The notes under the pieces: generated by a model | Seen by the model: only the letters and a program-made list of their open reading frames with translations | Told to the model about the DNA's origin: nothing | Databases searched by the model: none | Position numbers and translations under genes: made by a program | Shown here: in pieces, positions 1-7,800 of the stretch | Layout of the letters: the number at the start of each line of letters is the position of its first letter | Numbering within the stretch: the stretch's first letter is position 1 | Assembly: GCA_003164655.1 (NCBI GenBank) | Contig: PLTW01000241.1 | Span: forward strand, 8,307 to 24,460 | Direction of reading: 5' to 3' | Length of the DNA: 16,154 bases | From: Actinomycetota bacterium | GTDB lineage: Bacteria > Actinomycetota > Thermoleophilia > UBA2241

Positions 1-1
1 C

Positions 2-448
2 AGGGGCGAGCTCACGCAGCGCCTGCCCCGCGAGATGATCGTGGCCCTCGACGACGCCGTCATCACCGTTTCGCGGCCTACCGACAGCGCCCCTCACCGG
101 TCGCTGCACGGCCTCACGCGCACGCTCATCGCCAACATGGTGCAGGGTGTCACCGAGGGCTTCGAGAAGCGTCTCGAGATCGTCGGCGTCGGCTACCGCG
201 CCAGCATGAAGGGCGCCGACCTCGAGCTGCTGGTCGGCTTCAGCCATCCGGCCGTCGTCGTCCCGCCGGCGGGCATCGAGTTCGAGACGCCACAGCCGCA
301 GGTGGTGCTGGTGCGCGGCATCGACAAGCAGGCCGTCGGCGAGGTCGCGGCGCAGATCAGGTCGCTGCGTGCGCCCGAGCCGTACAAGGGCAAGGGTATC
401 CGTTACGCGGGCGAATACGTCGCGCGCAAGGTCGGCAAGCGCGCCTAG
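2..448 (+). CDS. rplF: 50S ribosomal protein L6, 5'-truncated by window edge
   Basis: Large-subunit protein that binds 23S rRNA near the sarcin-ricin loop. The frame is open from base 2, so the gene begins outside the window; 148 residues are visible before the TAG. The visible part starts with KGELT-like residues (RGELTQRLP) and continues with RSLHGLTRTLIANMVQGV and the second L6 domain (FEKRLEIVGVGYRA). It ends with the family C-terminus PEPYKGKGIRYAGEYVARK. An internal ATG at 35 is only a methionine within the protein, because homology runs upstream of it. rplR follows 30 bases later, which is the normal spc-operon order. Family identity is very clear; only the N-terminal ~30 residues are missing. 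Confidence 0.97.
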   Translation, partial: RGELTQRLPREMIVALDDAVITVSRPTDSAPHRSLHGLTRTLIANMVQGVTEGFEKRLEIVGVGYRASMKGADLELLVGFSHPAVVVPPAGIEFETPQPQVVLVRGIDKQAVGEVAAQIRSLRAPEPYKGKGIRYAGEYVARKVGKRA

Positions 449-478
449 GCGCGATCGGACCAGAGGGAACTGAACGGC

Positions 479-832
479 ATGACTACCAAGACAATCGTCG
501 AGGCTCGCGCCAAGAGGCGTCGCCGGATCCGCGCCAAAGTGACCGGCAGCGCGGTTCGCCCGCGCGTGTCCGTGTTTCGCTCCAACCGGGCTATCTACGC
601 TCAGGTGGTCGACGACGCGACCGGCACGACCCTGGCGGCGGCGCGGTCGTCCGAAGTCGACGCCAGCGGGCTCGACAAGAGCGGCGTAGCCAAGAAGGTC
701 GGCGTGCTGCTCGCCGAGCGGGCGCGCGCCAAGAGCATCGAGACGGTCGTCTTCGACCGGTCCGGCTACCTGTACCATGGGCGCGTCAAGGCGCTCGCCG
801 AGGGCGCCCGCGAGGGCGGCCTCGTTTTCTAG
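479..832 (+). CDS. rplR: 50S ribosomal protein L18
   Basis: 5S rRNA-binding protein of the central protuberance, 117 residues, the usual bacterial length. The basic N-terminus (ARAKRRRRIRAKV) is followed by the core RPRVSVFRSNRAIYAQVVDD. The C-terminus carries the family signature FDRSGYLYHGRVKALAEGAREGGL. The ATG at 479 has a purine-rich ribosome site (GAGGGA, 463-468) about 10 bases upstream. It lies between rplF and rpsE as in other spc operons and must be co-transcribed with them, since the gaps are 30 and 22 bases. Nothing unusual. Confidence 0.97.
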   Translation: MTTKTIVEARAKRRRRIRAKVTGSAVRPRVSVFRSNRAIYAQVVDDATGTTLAAARSSEVDASGLDKSGVAKKVGVLLAERARAKSIETVVFDRSGYLYHGRVKALAEGAREGGLVF

Positions 833-854
833 AAAAGAAAGTGAAGGACGCTCT

Positions 855-1427
855 GTGGCCAGAACACCTGTTGACGGAGTAGAGCTCAAAGAACGCGTCG
901 TCGACATCAACCGTGTCGCGAAGGTCGTGAAGGGCGGTCGCCGCTTCTCGTTCACGGCTCTCGTGGTGGTCGGCGACGAGAACGGCAACGTGGGCGCAGG
1001 GTACGGCAAGGCGCGTGAGGTCCCGCTGGCTATCCAGAAGGCGATCCTCGACGCCAAGAAGAACATGTTCAAGGTGCCGCGCTACCGCACCACGATCCCC
1101 CACGAGGTGCTCGGCCACTACGGCGCGGGCCGCGTGCTTCTCAAGCCCGCCTCCGAGGGCACGGGTGTCATCGCCGCGGCCGGTGTGCGCGCCGTGCTCG
1201 AGCTCGCCGGTGTGCACGACATCCTCACCAAGTGCCTCGGCACGACCAACCCGATCAATATGGTGCGCGCCACGGTGACCGGCCTGAAGAGCCTGAAGAC
1301 CCCGGCCGACGTTGCGCGTCTGCGCGGTCTCACCGTGGCTCAGGTGCTGAGTCTGCCGCCGCGCGACGAGGCCGCCGCCACCAACGCCGGGGAGTCGGCC
1401 GAGCAGCCGACCGCCCACGAGGCGTGA
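855..1427 (+). CDS. rpsE: 30S ribosomal protein S5
   Basis: Small-subunit protein of the decoding and mRNA-entry region, involved in translational accuracy. I place the start at GTG 855, preceded by GAAGGA (843-848) with 6 bases of spacing. An earlier ATG at 777 lies inside rplR and would add a non-homologous arginine-rich tail. The 190-residue product opens with ELKERVVDINRVAKVVKGGRRFSFTALVVVGD, split here between the KH-like N domain and the loop with GAGYGKA. The C domain follows (HYGAGRVLLKPASEGTGVIA, then AGVHDILTKCLGTTNPINMV). The last ~25 residues are a low-complexity acidic/alanine tail, common in high-GC species. The stop overlaps the region where rpmD begins. Confidence 0.96.
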   Translation: MARTPVDGVELKERVVDINRVAKVVKGGRRFSFTALVVVGDENGNVGAGYGKAREVPLAIQKAILDAKKNMFKVPRYRTTIPHEVLGHYGAGRVLLKPASEGTGVIAAAGVRAVLELAGVHDILTKCLGTTNPINMVRATVTGLKSLKTPADVARLRGLTVAQVLSLPPRDEAAATNAGESAEQPTAHEA

Positions 1428-1429
1428 CC

Positions 1430-1621
1430 GTGGCCGAGCTCGAGATCACCCAGATAAAGAGCGGCATCGGCACGCCGCCCGACCACCGCGGCACGTTGCG
1501 GGCGCTGGGTATCAAGCGCATGCACCACACCGTGGTCCAGCAAGACAACCCGGTCATCCGGGGCATGATCCGCAAAGTGGCGTACCTCGTCGAGGTACGA
1601 CCCGCCACGAAGAAATCGTGA
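1430..1621 (+). CDS. rpmD: 50S ribosomal protein L30
   Basis: Small 23S rRNA-binding protein. From GTG 1430 the product is 63 residues (VAELEITQIKSGIGTP..., then LRALGIKRMHHTVVQQD, NPVIRGMIRKVAYLVEV), matching the family length of about 60. GTG 1424, overlapping the rpsE stop, is also in frame and would add two residues. I prefer 1430 because GAGG at 1419-1422 lies 7 bases before it but only one base before 1424. The ribosome site therefore sits inside the end of rpsE, implying translational coupling. The frame is open far upstream, but that part is a shadow of rpsE. Confidence 0.93.
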   Translation: MAELEITQIKSGIGTPPDHRGTLRALGIKRMHHTVVQQDNPVIRGMIRKVAYLVEVRPATKKS

Positions 1622-1628
1622 GTAAAGC

Positions 1629-2105
1629 ATGAGCGATCTCGGTCTCAACGATCTCAGACCCAACCCGGGCTCCACGAAGAACACCAAGCGGCTCGGGCGC
1701 GGCAAGGGCAGCGGCCAGGGCAAGACGGCCGGCCGCGGCCACAAGGGCTTCAACGCCCGGGCCGGCGGCGGCGTGCGCCCCGGCTACGAAGGCGGCCAGA
1801 TGCCGCTCTACATGCGGCTCGGCAAGCTGCGCGGGCCCAACATGAAGAAGAGCATGCCGATCGGGCCGTTTCGCACCTACTGCGTGCCCGTCAACGTCGG
1901 TCGGCTGGCGACGGCCTTCGAGGCCGGCGCCGAGGTCACTCCCGAGGCGCTCGTCGCCAAGCGGATCGTCAAGAACACGCGGACGCCCATCAAGATCCTG
2001 GGCGGAGGCGAGGTCGCCGTGGCCCTGACCGTGCGGGCGCAGGGGTTCTCCGAAAAGGCGGCTGAGAAGATCCGGGCGGCCGGCGGCACCATCGAGCTGC
2101 TCTAG
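1629..2105 (+). CDS. rplO: 50S ribosomal protein L15
   Basis: Late-assembly large-subunit protein, 158 residues. The N-terminus is the typical extended glycine- and basic-rich segment (GSTKNTKRLGRGKGSGQGKTAGRGHKG, given here only as its key motifs GRGKGSG and GRGHKG), followed by RPGYEGGQMPLYMRLGK. The C-terminal globular part includes IKILGGGEVAVALTV and ends in the common form AAEKIRAAGGTIELL. It begins 7 bases after the rpmD stop with only a weak purine stretch (GAGTAAA), so it probably relies on coupling. It directly precedes secY, the canonical order. Confidence 0.96.
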   Translation: MSDLGLNDLRPNPGSTKNTKRLGRGKGSGQGKTAGRGHKGFNARAGGGVRPGYEGGQMPLYMRLGKLRGPNMKKSMPIGPFRTYCVPVNVGRLATAFEAGAEVTPEALVAKRIVKNTRTPIKILGGGEVAVALTVRAQGFSEKAAEKIRAAGGTIELL

Positions 2106-2133
2106 TCGAGCGGCAAGCGAGGGGGGCGCGGAC

Positions 2134-3399
2134 GTGAACAACAAGCTCTGGCAGTCGCTGGCCAACTCCTGGAAGATCCCGGAGCTGCGCAAGAAGCTCC
2201 TCTTTACCGCGGCCATGATCGCGATCTACCGGTTCGGTTCGCACGTGCCGGTGCCGGGGGTCGACGTCAAGGCCCTCGATGCGTTCTTCCAGAGCGGTGC
2301 GAGCGGCGTGGTCGGCTTTCTGAACCTGTTCTCGGGCGGCGCCCTCAATCGCGTCGCCGTGTTCGCCCTGGGGATCATGCCGTACATCACGGCGTCGATC
2401 ATCATGCAGCTCCTCACGGTGGTCATCCCCAAGCTCGAGGAGCTCCAAAAAGAGGGCGAACAGGGCCAGAAGGTCATCACCCAGTACAGTCGCTACCTCA
2501 CGGTGGGCCTGGCGGCCGTCCAGTCCGTGGGCTACATCTTCCTGTTCAAGTCCTACCACGCGCTGCCCAACCTCACCGTCGTCAAGTTCGGGCTCATCCT
2601 CTTCACCCTCACGGCGGGCGCCACGGTGGTCATGTGGATCGGCGAGCTCATCACGGCGCGGGGCATCGGCAACGGCATGTCCATCCTCATCTTCATCAGC
2701 ATCATCTCGCGGGTGCCCGGCGGCGCCCAGAAGTTCTTCGAAGGCTCCATGTCGCTGGTCTCGCAGATCGGCTTTGTGATCATCGCCCTGGCGGTGATCG
2801 TGGCGGTCGTCTGGATCACGAGCGGCGAGCGTCGCATTCCCGTGCAGTACGCCAAACGCATAGTCGGGCGCCGCATGATGGGCGGCACCAGCACCTTCAT
2901 CCCGCTCAAGGTCAACATGGCGGGCGTCATCCCGGTCATCTTCGCCTCGTCGGTCATGCTCATCCCGGTGACCATCGCGACCTACCTGCCCGGCGGGCAG
3001 AACAGCTGGTTCTCGCGGGCTTTCGGGCCCAACACCGTCGCCTACATCATCGGCGAAGCGCTGCTCATCATCCTGTTCACGTACTTCTACACGGCCGTCA
3101 CGTTCAACCCCATCGACCAGGCCGACAACCTCAAGAAGTACGGCGGCTTCGTGCCGGGCGTGCGCCCCGGGCGGCCGACGGCCGAGTTCCTCGACCGCAT
3201 CCTCACGCGGCTCACGCTCCCCGGGGCCCTGTTCCTGGCCGCTGTCGCGGTGCTGCCGTGGCTGCTCTACCGGGTGTTCAACGTGCCCTTCAACTTTGGC
3301 GGCACGTCCATCCTGATCGTGGTCGGCGTGGCGCTCGACACCATGCGCCAGATGGAGGCGCAGCTGCTCATGCGCCACTACGAGGGCTTCCTCAAATAG
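2134..3399 (+). CDS. secY: Protein translocase channel subunit SecY
   Basis: Core of the SecYEG membrane channel that exports and inserts proteins. The 421-residue product has the length and hydrophobic pattern of ten transmembrane helices. It starts with an amphipathic segment (SWKIPELRKKLLFT) leading into TM1. The plug region and TM2 follow (FLNLFSGGALNRVAVFALG, then IMPYITASIIMQLL). Cytoplasmic loops bear charged motifs such as TSGERRIPVQYAKR and the large loop FVPGVRPGRPTAEFLDRIL, used in SecA and ribosome docking. The start is GTG 2134, with a strong GAGGGGGG ribosome site (2119-2126) 7 bases before it. It is the last member of the ribosomal block and is followed after 2 bases by adk. 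Confidence 0.97.
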   Translation: MNNKLWQSLANSWKIPELRKKLLFTAAMIAIYRFGSHVPVPGVDVKALDAFFQSGASGVVGFLNLFSGGALNRVAVFALGIMPYITASIIMQLLTVVIPKLEELQKEGEQGQKVITQYSRYLTVGLAAVQSVGYIFLFKSYHALPNLTVVKFGLILFTLTAGATVVMWIGELITARGIGNGMSILIFISIISRVPGGAQKFFEGSMSLVSQIGFVIIALAVIVAVVWITSGERRIPVQYAKRIVGRRMMGGTSTFIPLKVNMAGVIPVIFASSVMLIPVTIATYLPGGQNSWFSRAFGPNTVAYIIGEALLIILFTYFYTAVTFNPIDQADNLKKYGGFVPGVRPGRPTAEFLDRILTRLTLPGALFLAAVAVLPWLLYRVFNVPFNFGGTSILIVVGVALDTMRQMEAQLLMRHYEGFLK

Positions 3400-3401
3400 C
3401 C

Positions 3402-4076
3402 GTGGCCGGACTTCCTCTCGACATCGTCCTGCTGGGCGCTCCGGGGTCGGGCAAAGGCACGCAGGCCGAGCGCATCGCGCCGGCCTTCGCTGTGCCGCAC
3501 ATCTCGACCGGCGACATTCTGCGCGACGCCGTCAAGGGCGGCACCGCGCTCGGACTGGCCGCGAAAGCCTTCATGGACGCCGGCAATCTGGTGCCCGACG
3601 AGGTCGTCATCGGCATCATCCGCGAACGCCTGACGCTGCCCGACACGACGGCCGGCTTCATGCTCGACGGCTTTCCGCGCACGCTCGAGCAGGCCGCGGC
3701 CCTCGACGAGATGCTGGCCGACGCGCAGCGCGCTCTGCGCCTCGTATTGCTGATCGACGTGCCCGCCGAGGAGCTCGTGCAGCGCCTCGCCGGACGGCGC
3801 GCCTGCCGCGCCTGTGGGCGCGGCTACAACGTGGTCTTCGACCCGCCGCGGGTCGTGGGAGTGTGCGACGTCTGCGGCGGCGAGCTCTTTCAGCGCGACG
3901 ACGACAACGAGGCGACGGTCCGCAACCGTCTCGCCGTCTACAGCCGGCAGACCGAGCCGCTGATCGGCTACTACCGCGACCAGGGCATCCTGGCGACCGT
4001 GCCGGGCGCGGGCCGCGACCCCGACCAGGTCTTTGCCGACGTCCAGACTCTGCTGGCCGGCGCGCAGCGGGCATGA
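3402..4076 (+). CDS. adk: Adenylate kinase with zinc-type lid
   Basis: Cytosolic enzyme interconverting ATP + AMP and 2 ADP; 224 residues, the long-lid form. The P-loop GAPGSGKGT is at residues 12-20, AMP-binding STGDILRDAV near 35-44 and DGFPRT at 89-94. The lid carries CRAC (135-138) and CDVC (155-158), a C-X2-C...C-X2-C set expected to bind structural zinc. The conserved RDDD-x-E-x-T-V-x-N-R segment (165-176) is intact. Start GTG 3402 is two bases after the secY stop; no good ribosome site is seen close by, so translation is probably coupled to secY. The stop overlaps the map start. The four-cysteine lid is common in Firmicutes and infrequent in classical actinomycetes, a mild taxonomic hint. 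Confidence 0.96.
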   Translation: MAGLPLDIVLLGAPGSGKGTQAERIAPAFAVPHISTGDILRDAVKGGTALGLAAKAFMDAGNLVPDEVVIGIIRERLTLPDTTAGFMLDGFPRTLEQAAALDEMLADAQRALRLVLLIDVPAEELVQRLAGRRACRACGRGYNVVFDPPRVVGVCDVCGGELFQRDDDNEATVRNRLAVYSRQTEPLIGYYRDQGILATVPGAGRDPDQVFADVQTLLAGAQRA

Positions 4077-4864
4077 TCGTCCGCAAGTCAGAGGCCGAGA
4101 TCCGCCGCATCGCGGCGGCGGGCACGATCCTCGCCGACTGCCTCGACATGCTGGCCGCCGCGGTCACCCCCGGCATCCGCACGCTCGAGCTCGACGGCAT
4201 GGCCGAGGAGTTCATTCGCGGCCACGGCGGCACACCCACCTTCCTGGGCTATCGCGGCTTTCCCGGATCGATCTGCGCCTCGCCCAACGACATGGTGGTG
4301 CACGGCATCCCGGGCCCCTACGTCGTTGCCGACGGCGACATTCTGTCGATCGACGTAGGCGTGACGCTCGACGGCTTCGTGGCCGACTCGGCGCTGACCC
4401 TGCCTGTCGGCAAGGTCGGCGCCGACGCCCTGCGCCTGCTCGACGTGACCAGGCGCTCGCTCGAAGCGGGCATCGGCGCCTGCCGGGTCGGCAATCGCCT
4501 CGGCGACGTGTCTCACGCCGTGCAGGAGGTCGTCGAAGCGGCCGGATTTGCCGTGGTGCGCTCGCTCGTGGGGCACGGAGTCGGCCGCGAGATGCACGAG
4601 GAGCCGCAGATCCCCAACTACGGGCCGGCCGGCAAGGGTCCACGCCTGGCCGAGGGCATGGTCTTCGCCATCGAACCGATGGTCAACGTGGGCGACCACG
4701 AGGTCTACGTGGGCGCCGACCGGTGGAGCATCTTCAGCAGCGACGGCTCGCTGTCGGCGCACTTCGAACACACCGTGGCCCTGACGACCTCGGGCCCGCG
4801 GGTGCTCACCAGACGAACGACCGAGGTGATGGGCGGCGCGGCAAAGGCGCTGCCCGGCCAGTGA
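4073..4864 (+). CDS. map: Methionine aminopeptidase, type I
   Basis: Removes the initiator methionine from new proteins. The 263-residue product has the pita-bread fold motifs. The five metal ligands are D94 (LSIDVGV), D105 (VADSA), H168 (LVGHGVG), E201 (FAIEPM) and E232 (AHFEHTVA). H77 (VVHGIP) and H175 (EMHEEP) are the expected substrate-contacting histidines. There is no N-terminal zinc-finger extension, so this is the short type Ia-like form. ATG 4073 overlaps the adk TGA (ATGA), indicating coupling. The order secY-adk-map-infA is widespread. The last ~20 residues (TRRTTEVMGG...) are a non-conserved tail. Confidence 0.96.
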   Translation: MIVRKSEAEIRRIAAAGTILADCLDMLAAAVTPGIRTLELDGMAEEFIRGHGGTPTFLGYRGFPGSICASPNDMVVHGIPGPYVVADGDILSIDVGVTLDGFVADSALTLPVGKVGADALRLLDVTRRSLEAGIGACRVGNRLGDVSHAVQEVVEAAGFAVVRSLVGHGVGREMHEEPQIPNYGPAGKGPRLAEGMVFAIEPMVNVGDHEVYVGADRWSIFSSDGSLSAHFEHTVALTTSGPRVLTRRTTEVMGGAAKALPGQ

Positions 4865-4879
4865 CTGCCGCCGGCAACC

Positions 4880-4908
4880 TCGACTCGACAAAACCGCTGT
4901 GGTATCAT
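4880..4908 (+). promoter_or_regulatory. Putative sigma-70-type promoter upstream of infA
   Basis: TCGACT (4880-4885, four of six matches to TTGACA) and TATCAT (4903-4908, five of six to TATAAT) are 17 bases apart. The -10 is preceded by TGG, giving an extended -10 (TGGTATCAT). Initiation would fall near 4915, about 24 bases before the infA ATG. The 74-base map-infA gap is the largest since the window start. Inference from consensus only. Confidence 0.5.
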
Positions 4909-4938
4909 GAGCGGCCGCGCTCTTAAACGACGGGGAGT

Positions 4939-5160
4939 ATGGCAAACAAAGAAGAAGCGATAGAGATCGAAGGCGAAGTCGTCGAGGCTCTGCCGAACAC
5001 CATGTTCAGGGTCCTCCTCGACAATAAGCACGAAGTACTGGCCCACATCTCGGGCAAGATGCGCATGAACTACATCCGCATCCTGCCCGGCGATCGCGTC
5101 AAGGTCGAACTGTCGCCGTACGACCTCAAGCGCGGAAGAATCACCTACAGGTTCAAGTAG
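4939..5160 (+). CDS. infA: Translation initiation factor IF-1
   Basis: A 73-residue OB-fold protein that occupies the 30S A site during initiation. The sequence is diagnostic: EAIEIEGEVVEALPNTMFRV, then VLAHISGKMRMNYIRI, then LPGDRVKVELSPYDLKRGRI ending TYRFK. The start is fixed by an in-frame TAA at 4924-4926, with ATG 4939 the first start after it. The only Shine-Dalgarno-like sequence, GGGGAG (4932-4937), ends one base before the ATG, which is unusually close. A promoter-like site lies just upstream. infA heads the alpha-operon block. Confidence 0.97.
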   Translation: MANKEEAIEIEGEVVEALPNTMFRVLLDNKHEVLAHISGKMRMNYIRILPGDRVKVELSPYDLKRGRITYRFK

Positions 5161-5233
5161 GCGCTCGAACCGGTGATCGAGGCAGGCATGCCCGCCGGCT
5201 CGGGGGCCTCTGCCGCGTTCAAGTGAGGAAGGC

Positions 5234-5347
5234 ATGAAGGTCAGAGCATCAGTCAAGCCGATCTGCGAGAAGTGCAAGGTCATCCGGCGCCACGGCGTCG
5301 TGCAGGTGATCTGTAGCAACCCGCGGCATCGGCAGAGGCAGGGGTAG
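5234..5347 (+). CDS. rpmJ: 50S ribosomal protein L36 (zinc-binding form)
   Basis: Tiny 37-residue protein that stabilises 23S rRNA near the peptidyl-transferase centre. Reading from ATG 5234 gives MKVRASVKPICEKCKVIRR, then HGVVQVICSNPRHRQRQG and TAG. The zinc ligands C11, C14, C27 and H32 are all present, so this is the C+ paralogue type. A strong GAGGAAGG ribosome site (5225-5232) lies just before the ATG. It occurs between infA and rpsM as in most Gram-positive and actinobacterial genomes. The 73-base gap after infA shows nothing clear beyond a weak GAGGC/GCCTC dyad. Confidence 0.96.
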   Translation: MKVRASVKPICEKCKVIRRHGVVQVICSNPRHRQRQG

Positions 5348-5351
5348 CGGA

Positions 5352-5726
5352 ATGGCACGTATCGCGGGCGTCAACCTCCCGCCGCAGAAGCGGGTCGAGA
5401 TAGGTCTCACCTACATCTACGGCGTGGGCCGGTCCACCTCGAACACGATCCTCGCCAAGCTTGCCATCAACCCCGACACCAAGGTCCGCGACCTCACAGA
5501 AGAAGAAGTCGTGCGTTTGCGCGAGGCGATCGATGGTTCCGTCACCGTCGAAGGCGACCTGCGCCGCGAGCGCTCCCAGAACATCAAGCGGCTCATGGAC
5601 ATCGGCTGCTATCGCGGCATCCGTCATCGGCGCGGCATGCCGGTGAACGGCCAGCGCACCAAGACCAACGCGCGCACCCGCAAGGGTCCCAAGAAGACCG
5701 TGGGCGCGCGGCGCAGCAAGAAGTAG
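5352..5726 (+). CDS. rpsM: 30S ribosomal protein S13
   Basis: Head protein of the small subunit that contacts P-site tRNA and the B1 bridges. It has 124 residues, the standard length. The N-terminus MARIAGVNLPPQKRVEIGLTYIYGVG is typical (shown by its key part ARIAGVNLP), as is the helix-turn segment. The signature CYRGIRHRRGMPVNGQRT is followed by TKTNARTRKG and a basic tail ending KKTVGARRSKK that reaches toward the tRNA. ATG 5352 is four bases after the rpmJ stop, with a GGGG run in the end of rpmJ serving as ribosome site. No anomalies. Confidence 0.97.
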   Translation: MARIAGVNLPPQKRVEIGLTYIYGVGRSTSNTILAKLAINPDTKVRDLTEEEVVRLREAIDGSVTVEGDLRRERSQNIKRLMDIGCYRGIRHRRGMPVNGQRTKTNARTRKGPKKTVGARRSKK

Positions 5727-5765
5727 TGGCAAGCCGATCAGACGACCCGGAGGTCGAGAGCTAAA

Positions 5766-6164
5766 GTGGCAAGACCGCAGAGAGCCAAAGGACGCCAGCG
5801 GCGCAAGGTTCGCAAGAACATCGCCATCGGCCAGGCGCACATCAAGACCTCGTTCAACAACACCCTGGTGACGCTCACCGACAAAGAGGGCAACGTCATC
5901 GCCTGGGAGAGCGCCGGCGCGGTCGGCTTCAAGGGCTCGCGCAAGAGCACCCCGTTCGCGGCTCAAGTCACCGCCGAATCGGCGGCTCGCAAGGGCATGG
6001 AGCACGGGCTCCAGAAGGTCGAGGTCTTCGTGCGCGGTCCGGGCTCCGGCCGCGAGACCGCCATCCGCTCCCTCCAGGCCGCCGGCCTCGAGATCCTGGG
6101 CGTCAAAGACGTGACGCCGATACCGCACAACGGCTGCCGCCCGCGTAAGCGGCGCCGGGTCTAG
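5766..6164 (+). CDS. rpsK: 30S ribosomal protein S11
   Basis: Platform protein of the small subunit, next to the mRNA exit and Shine-Dalgarno helix. The 132-residue product has a basic N-terminus (RAKGRQRRKVRKNI), the core GQAHIKTSFNNTLVTLTD, and the signature GPGSGRETAIRSL. The conserved C-terminus VTPIPHNGCRPRKRRRV includes the Asn-Gly pair. Start GTG 5766 has GGAGGT (5749-5754) 11 bases upstream; no ATG is available nearby. The rpsM-rpsK gap is 39 bases. Confidence 0.97.
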   Translation: MARPQRAKGRQRRKVRKNIAIGQAHIKTSFNNTLVTLTDKEGNVIAWESAGAVGFKGSRKSTPFAAQVTAESAARKGMEHGLQKVEVFVRGPGSGRETAIRSLQAAGLEILGVKDVTPIPHNGCRPRKRRRV

Positions 6165-6176
6165 CGAGGCTTCGTC

Positions 6177-6797
6177 ATGGCCAGAGATCTTTCACCGCAG
6201 TGCCGGCAGTGCCGCCGCGAAGGCATGAAGCTCATGCTCAAGGGCGAGCGCTGCTTCACCGACAAGTGCGCCGTCGAGCGCCGGGCCTACCCGCCGGGCG
6301 AGCACGGCCGCGGGCGCATCAAGCAGGGCGAATACCTGCTGCAGCTGCGCGAAAAGCAAAAAGCGCGGCGCTTTTACCAGGTGCTCGAAAAGCAGTTCCA
6401 CCACTACTACGTGGTGGCCAGCGGCCAGCAGGGCATCACCGGCGAGAACCTTCTGCGTCTGCTCGAGACCCGGCTCGACAACGTGGTCTACCGGCTGGGC
6501 TTCGGGGCCTCGCGCCGTCAGGCGCGGCAGCTTGTGCGCCATGCCCACTTTCGCGTGAACGGCAAGAAGGTCGACATCCCGTCGTATCAGGTGCGGCCCA
6601 ACGACATCATCTCGGTCAAGGCGTCGAGCAAGGCCACCGAGACCATCCGGGCGGCGACCGACCTCACCGCGTCGGTGGCGCCCTGGCTGCAGGCCGACCA
6701 CGACAACCTGACGGGCAAGGTCCTGCGGTTCCCCGAGCGCAGCGAGATCTCGGCGCCGGTGCAGGAGCAGCTCATCGTCGAGCTGTACTCGAAGTAG
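6177..6797 (+). CDS. rpsD: 30S ribosomal protein S4 (zinc-knuckle form)
   Basis: Primary 16S rRNA-binding protein that nucleates the small-subunit body. It is 206 residues long. The N-terminus carries C9-X2-C12...C26-X4-C31 (CRQC...CFTDKC), a zinc-knuckle pattern, so this is the C+ form. The middle contains RRAYPPGEHG and LREKQKARRFYQVLEKQF. The S4 RNA-binding domain follows from about residue 95 (ETRLDNVVYRLGFGASRRQARQ, key part RLDNVVYRLGF, and HFRVNGKKVDIPSYQV). It ends with QEQLIVELYSK. ATG 6177 has GAGG (6166-6169) 7 bases upstream. In many bacteria S4 represses its own alpha operon; no clear mRNA site for this was identified here. Confidence 0.97.
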   Translation: MARDLSPQCRQCRREGMKLMLKGERCFTDKCAVERRAYPPGEHGRGRIKQGEYLLQLREKQKARRFYQVLEKQFHHYYVVASGQQGITGENLLRLLETRLDNVVYRLGFGASRRQARQLVRHAHFRVNGKKVDIPSYQVRPNDIISVKASSKATETIRAATDLTASVAPWLQADHDNLTGKVLRFPERSEISAPVQEQLIVELYSK

Positions 6798-6855
6798 TCG
6801 AACCAGCTCTCCCGGCTTTCATCACGCCGACAAGAGAACATCTACAGGAGGTCAG

Positions 6856-7800
6856 TTGCTTACCTTCCAGATGCCCACTATCACTCGCGAGCAGGTGGCC
6901 AACAACCGCACGCGTTTCGAGGTAGAGCCGCTCGACCGGGGCTTTGGGCACACCTTCGGCAACGCGTTGCGGCGCGTCCTCCTGTCGTCGCTCGAAGGAG
7001 CGGCCGTGAGCTCGGTCAAGGTCGAGGGAGTCTCGCATGAGTTCTCCACTCTGCCGGGCCTAAAAGAGGACGTGACCGATGTCATCCTCAACCTCAAGGG
7101 CATCATCTGCCGCCTGCACGGCGAGCCCGACGAGGTTCAGGTCAGGCTGGTCAAAGACAAGCCGGGCAAGGTGGTCGCGGCCGACATCGACGTGCCGGCC
7201 GAGCTGGAGATCCTCAATCCCGACCATTACATCGCCTCACTGTCGGGCAGCGGTGCGATCGAAATGACCCTCACCATCAGACGCGGCACCGGCTATGTGT
7301 CGGCCGACGGCAACAAGGGTCCCGAAACGGTCATCGGCGTCATGCCGATCGACTCCATCTTCAGCCCGATCAAGCGCGTCTCCTACATCGTCGAAAGCGC
7401 CCGCGTGGGCCAGCGCACCGACTACGACAAGCTCATCCTCGACGTCGTGACTAACGGCGCCATCACCCCCGAAGAGGCGCTGCGCCAGTCCGCCGAGATC
7501 CTCGTCGACCGGCTGCAGATCTTCACTGACCCCGACCGCCAGCGGGCGCTCGATGAGTTTCCCATCGAGGGCGTCGGCGCGGCGGCCATCGGTGGCATGG
7601 ACGATGTGCTGATCGAAGAGCTCGAACTGGGCGTGCGCTCGTACAACTGTCTCAAGCGCGAGGGTATCCAGACGGTCGGCGACCTTGTCACCAAGACCGA
7701 GGCCGAGCTTCTGAACATCCCGAACTTCGGCAAGAAGAGCATCGACGAGGTCAACGACAAGCTCGCCGAGCGCGGCCTGTCGCTGCGGGGTGAGGACTGA
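6856..7800 (+). CDS. rpoA: RNA polymerase alpha subunit
   Basis: Dimerises to nucleate RNA polymerase assembly and binds UP elements and activators. The 314-residue product has the alpha N-terminal domain (RFEVEPLDRGFGHTFGNALRR, key part GFGHTFGNALRRVLLSSLEG) to about residue 230. After a linker comes the C-terminal domain (IEELELGVRSYNCLKREGI, then LLNIPNFGKKSIDEV) with the conserved DNA-contacting arginine in GVRSYNCL. TTG 6856 is chosen because a perfect AGGAGGT (6846-6852) precedes it closely and the N-terminus LLTFQMP resembles relatives (MLxFQxP). ATG 6871 would be 18 bases from that ribosome site. The stop shares one base with the rplQ start. Confidence 0.96.
   Translation: MLTFQMPTITREQVANNRTRFEVEPLDRGFGHTFGNALRRVLLSSLEGAAVSSVKVEGVSHEFSTLPGLKEDVTDVILNLKGIICRLHGEPDEVQVRLVKDKPGKVVAADIDVPAELEILNPDHYIASLSGSGAIEMTLTIRRGTGYVSADGNKGPETVIGVMPIDSIFSPIKRVSYIVESARVGQRTDYDKLILDVVTNGAITPEEALRQSAEILVDRLQIFTDPDRQRALDEFPIEGVGAAAIGGMDDVLIEELELGVRSYNCLKREGIQTVGDLVTKTEAELLNIPNFGKKSIDEVNDKLAERGLSLRGED

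Noticed and set aside
1990..3378. Long minus-strand open frame opposite secY
   Set aside because: Product is a His/Asp/Glu/Arg-rich antisense shadow of secY without any domain.
5161..5233. Extra small gene or regulatory stem between infA and rpmJ
   Set aside because: Only a 5-bp GAGGC/GCCTC dyad and a short GGCATGCC palindrome are seen; no coding pattern or strong hairpin.
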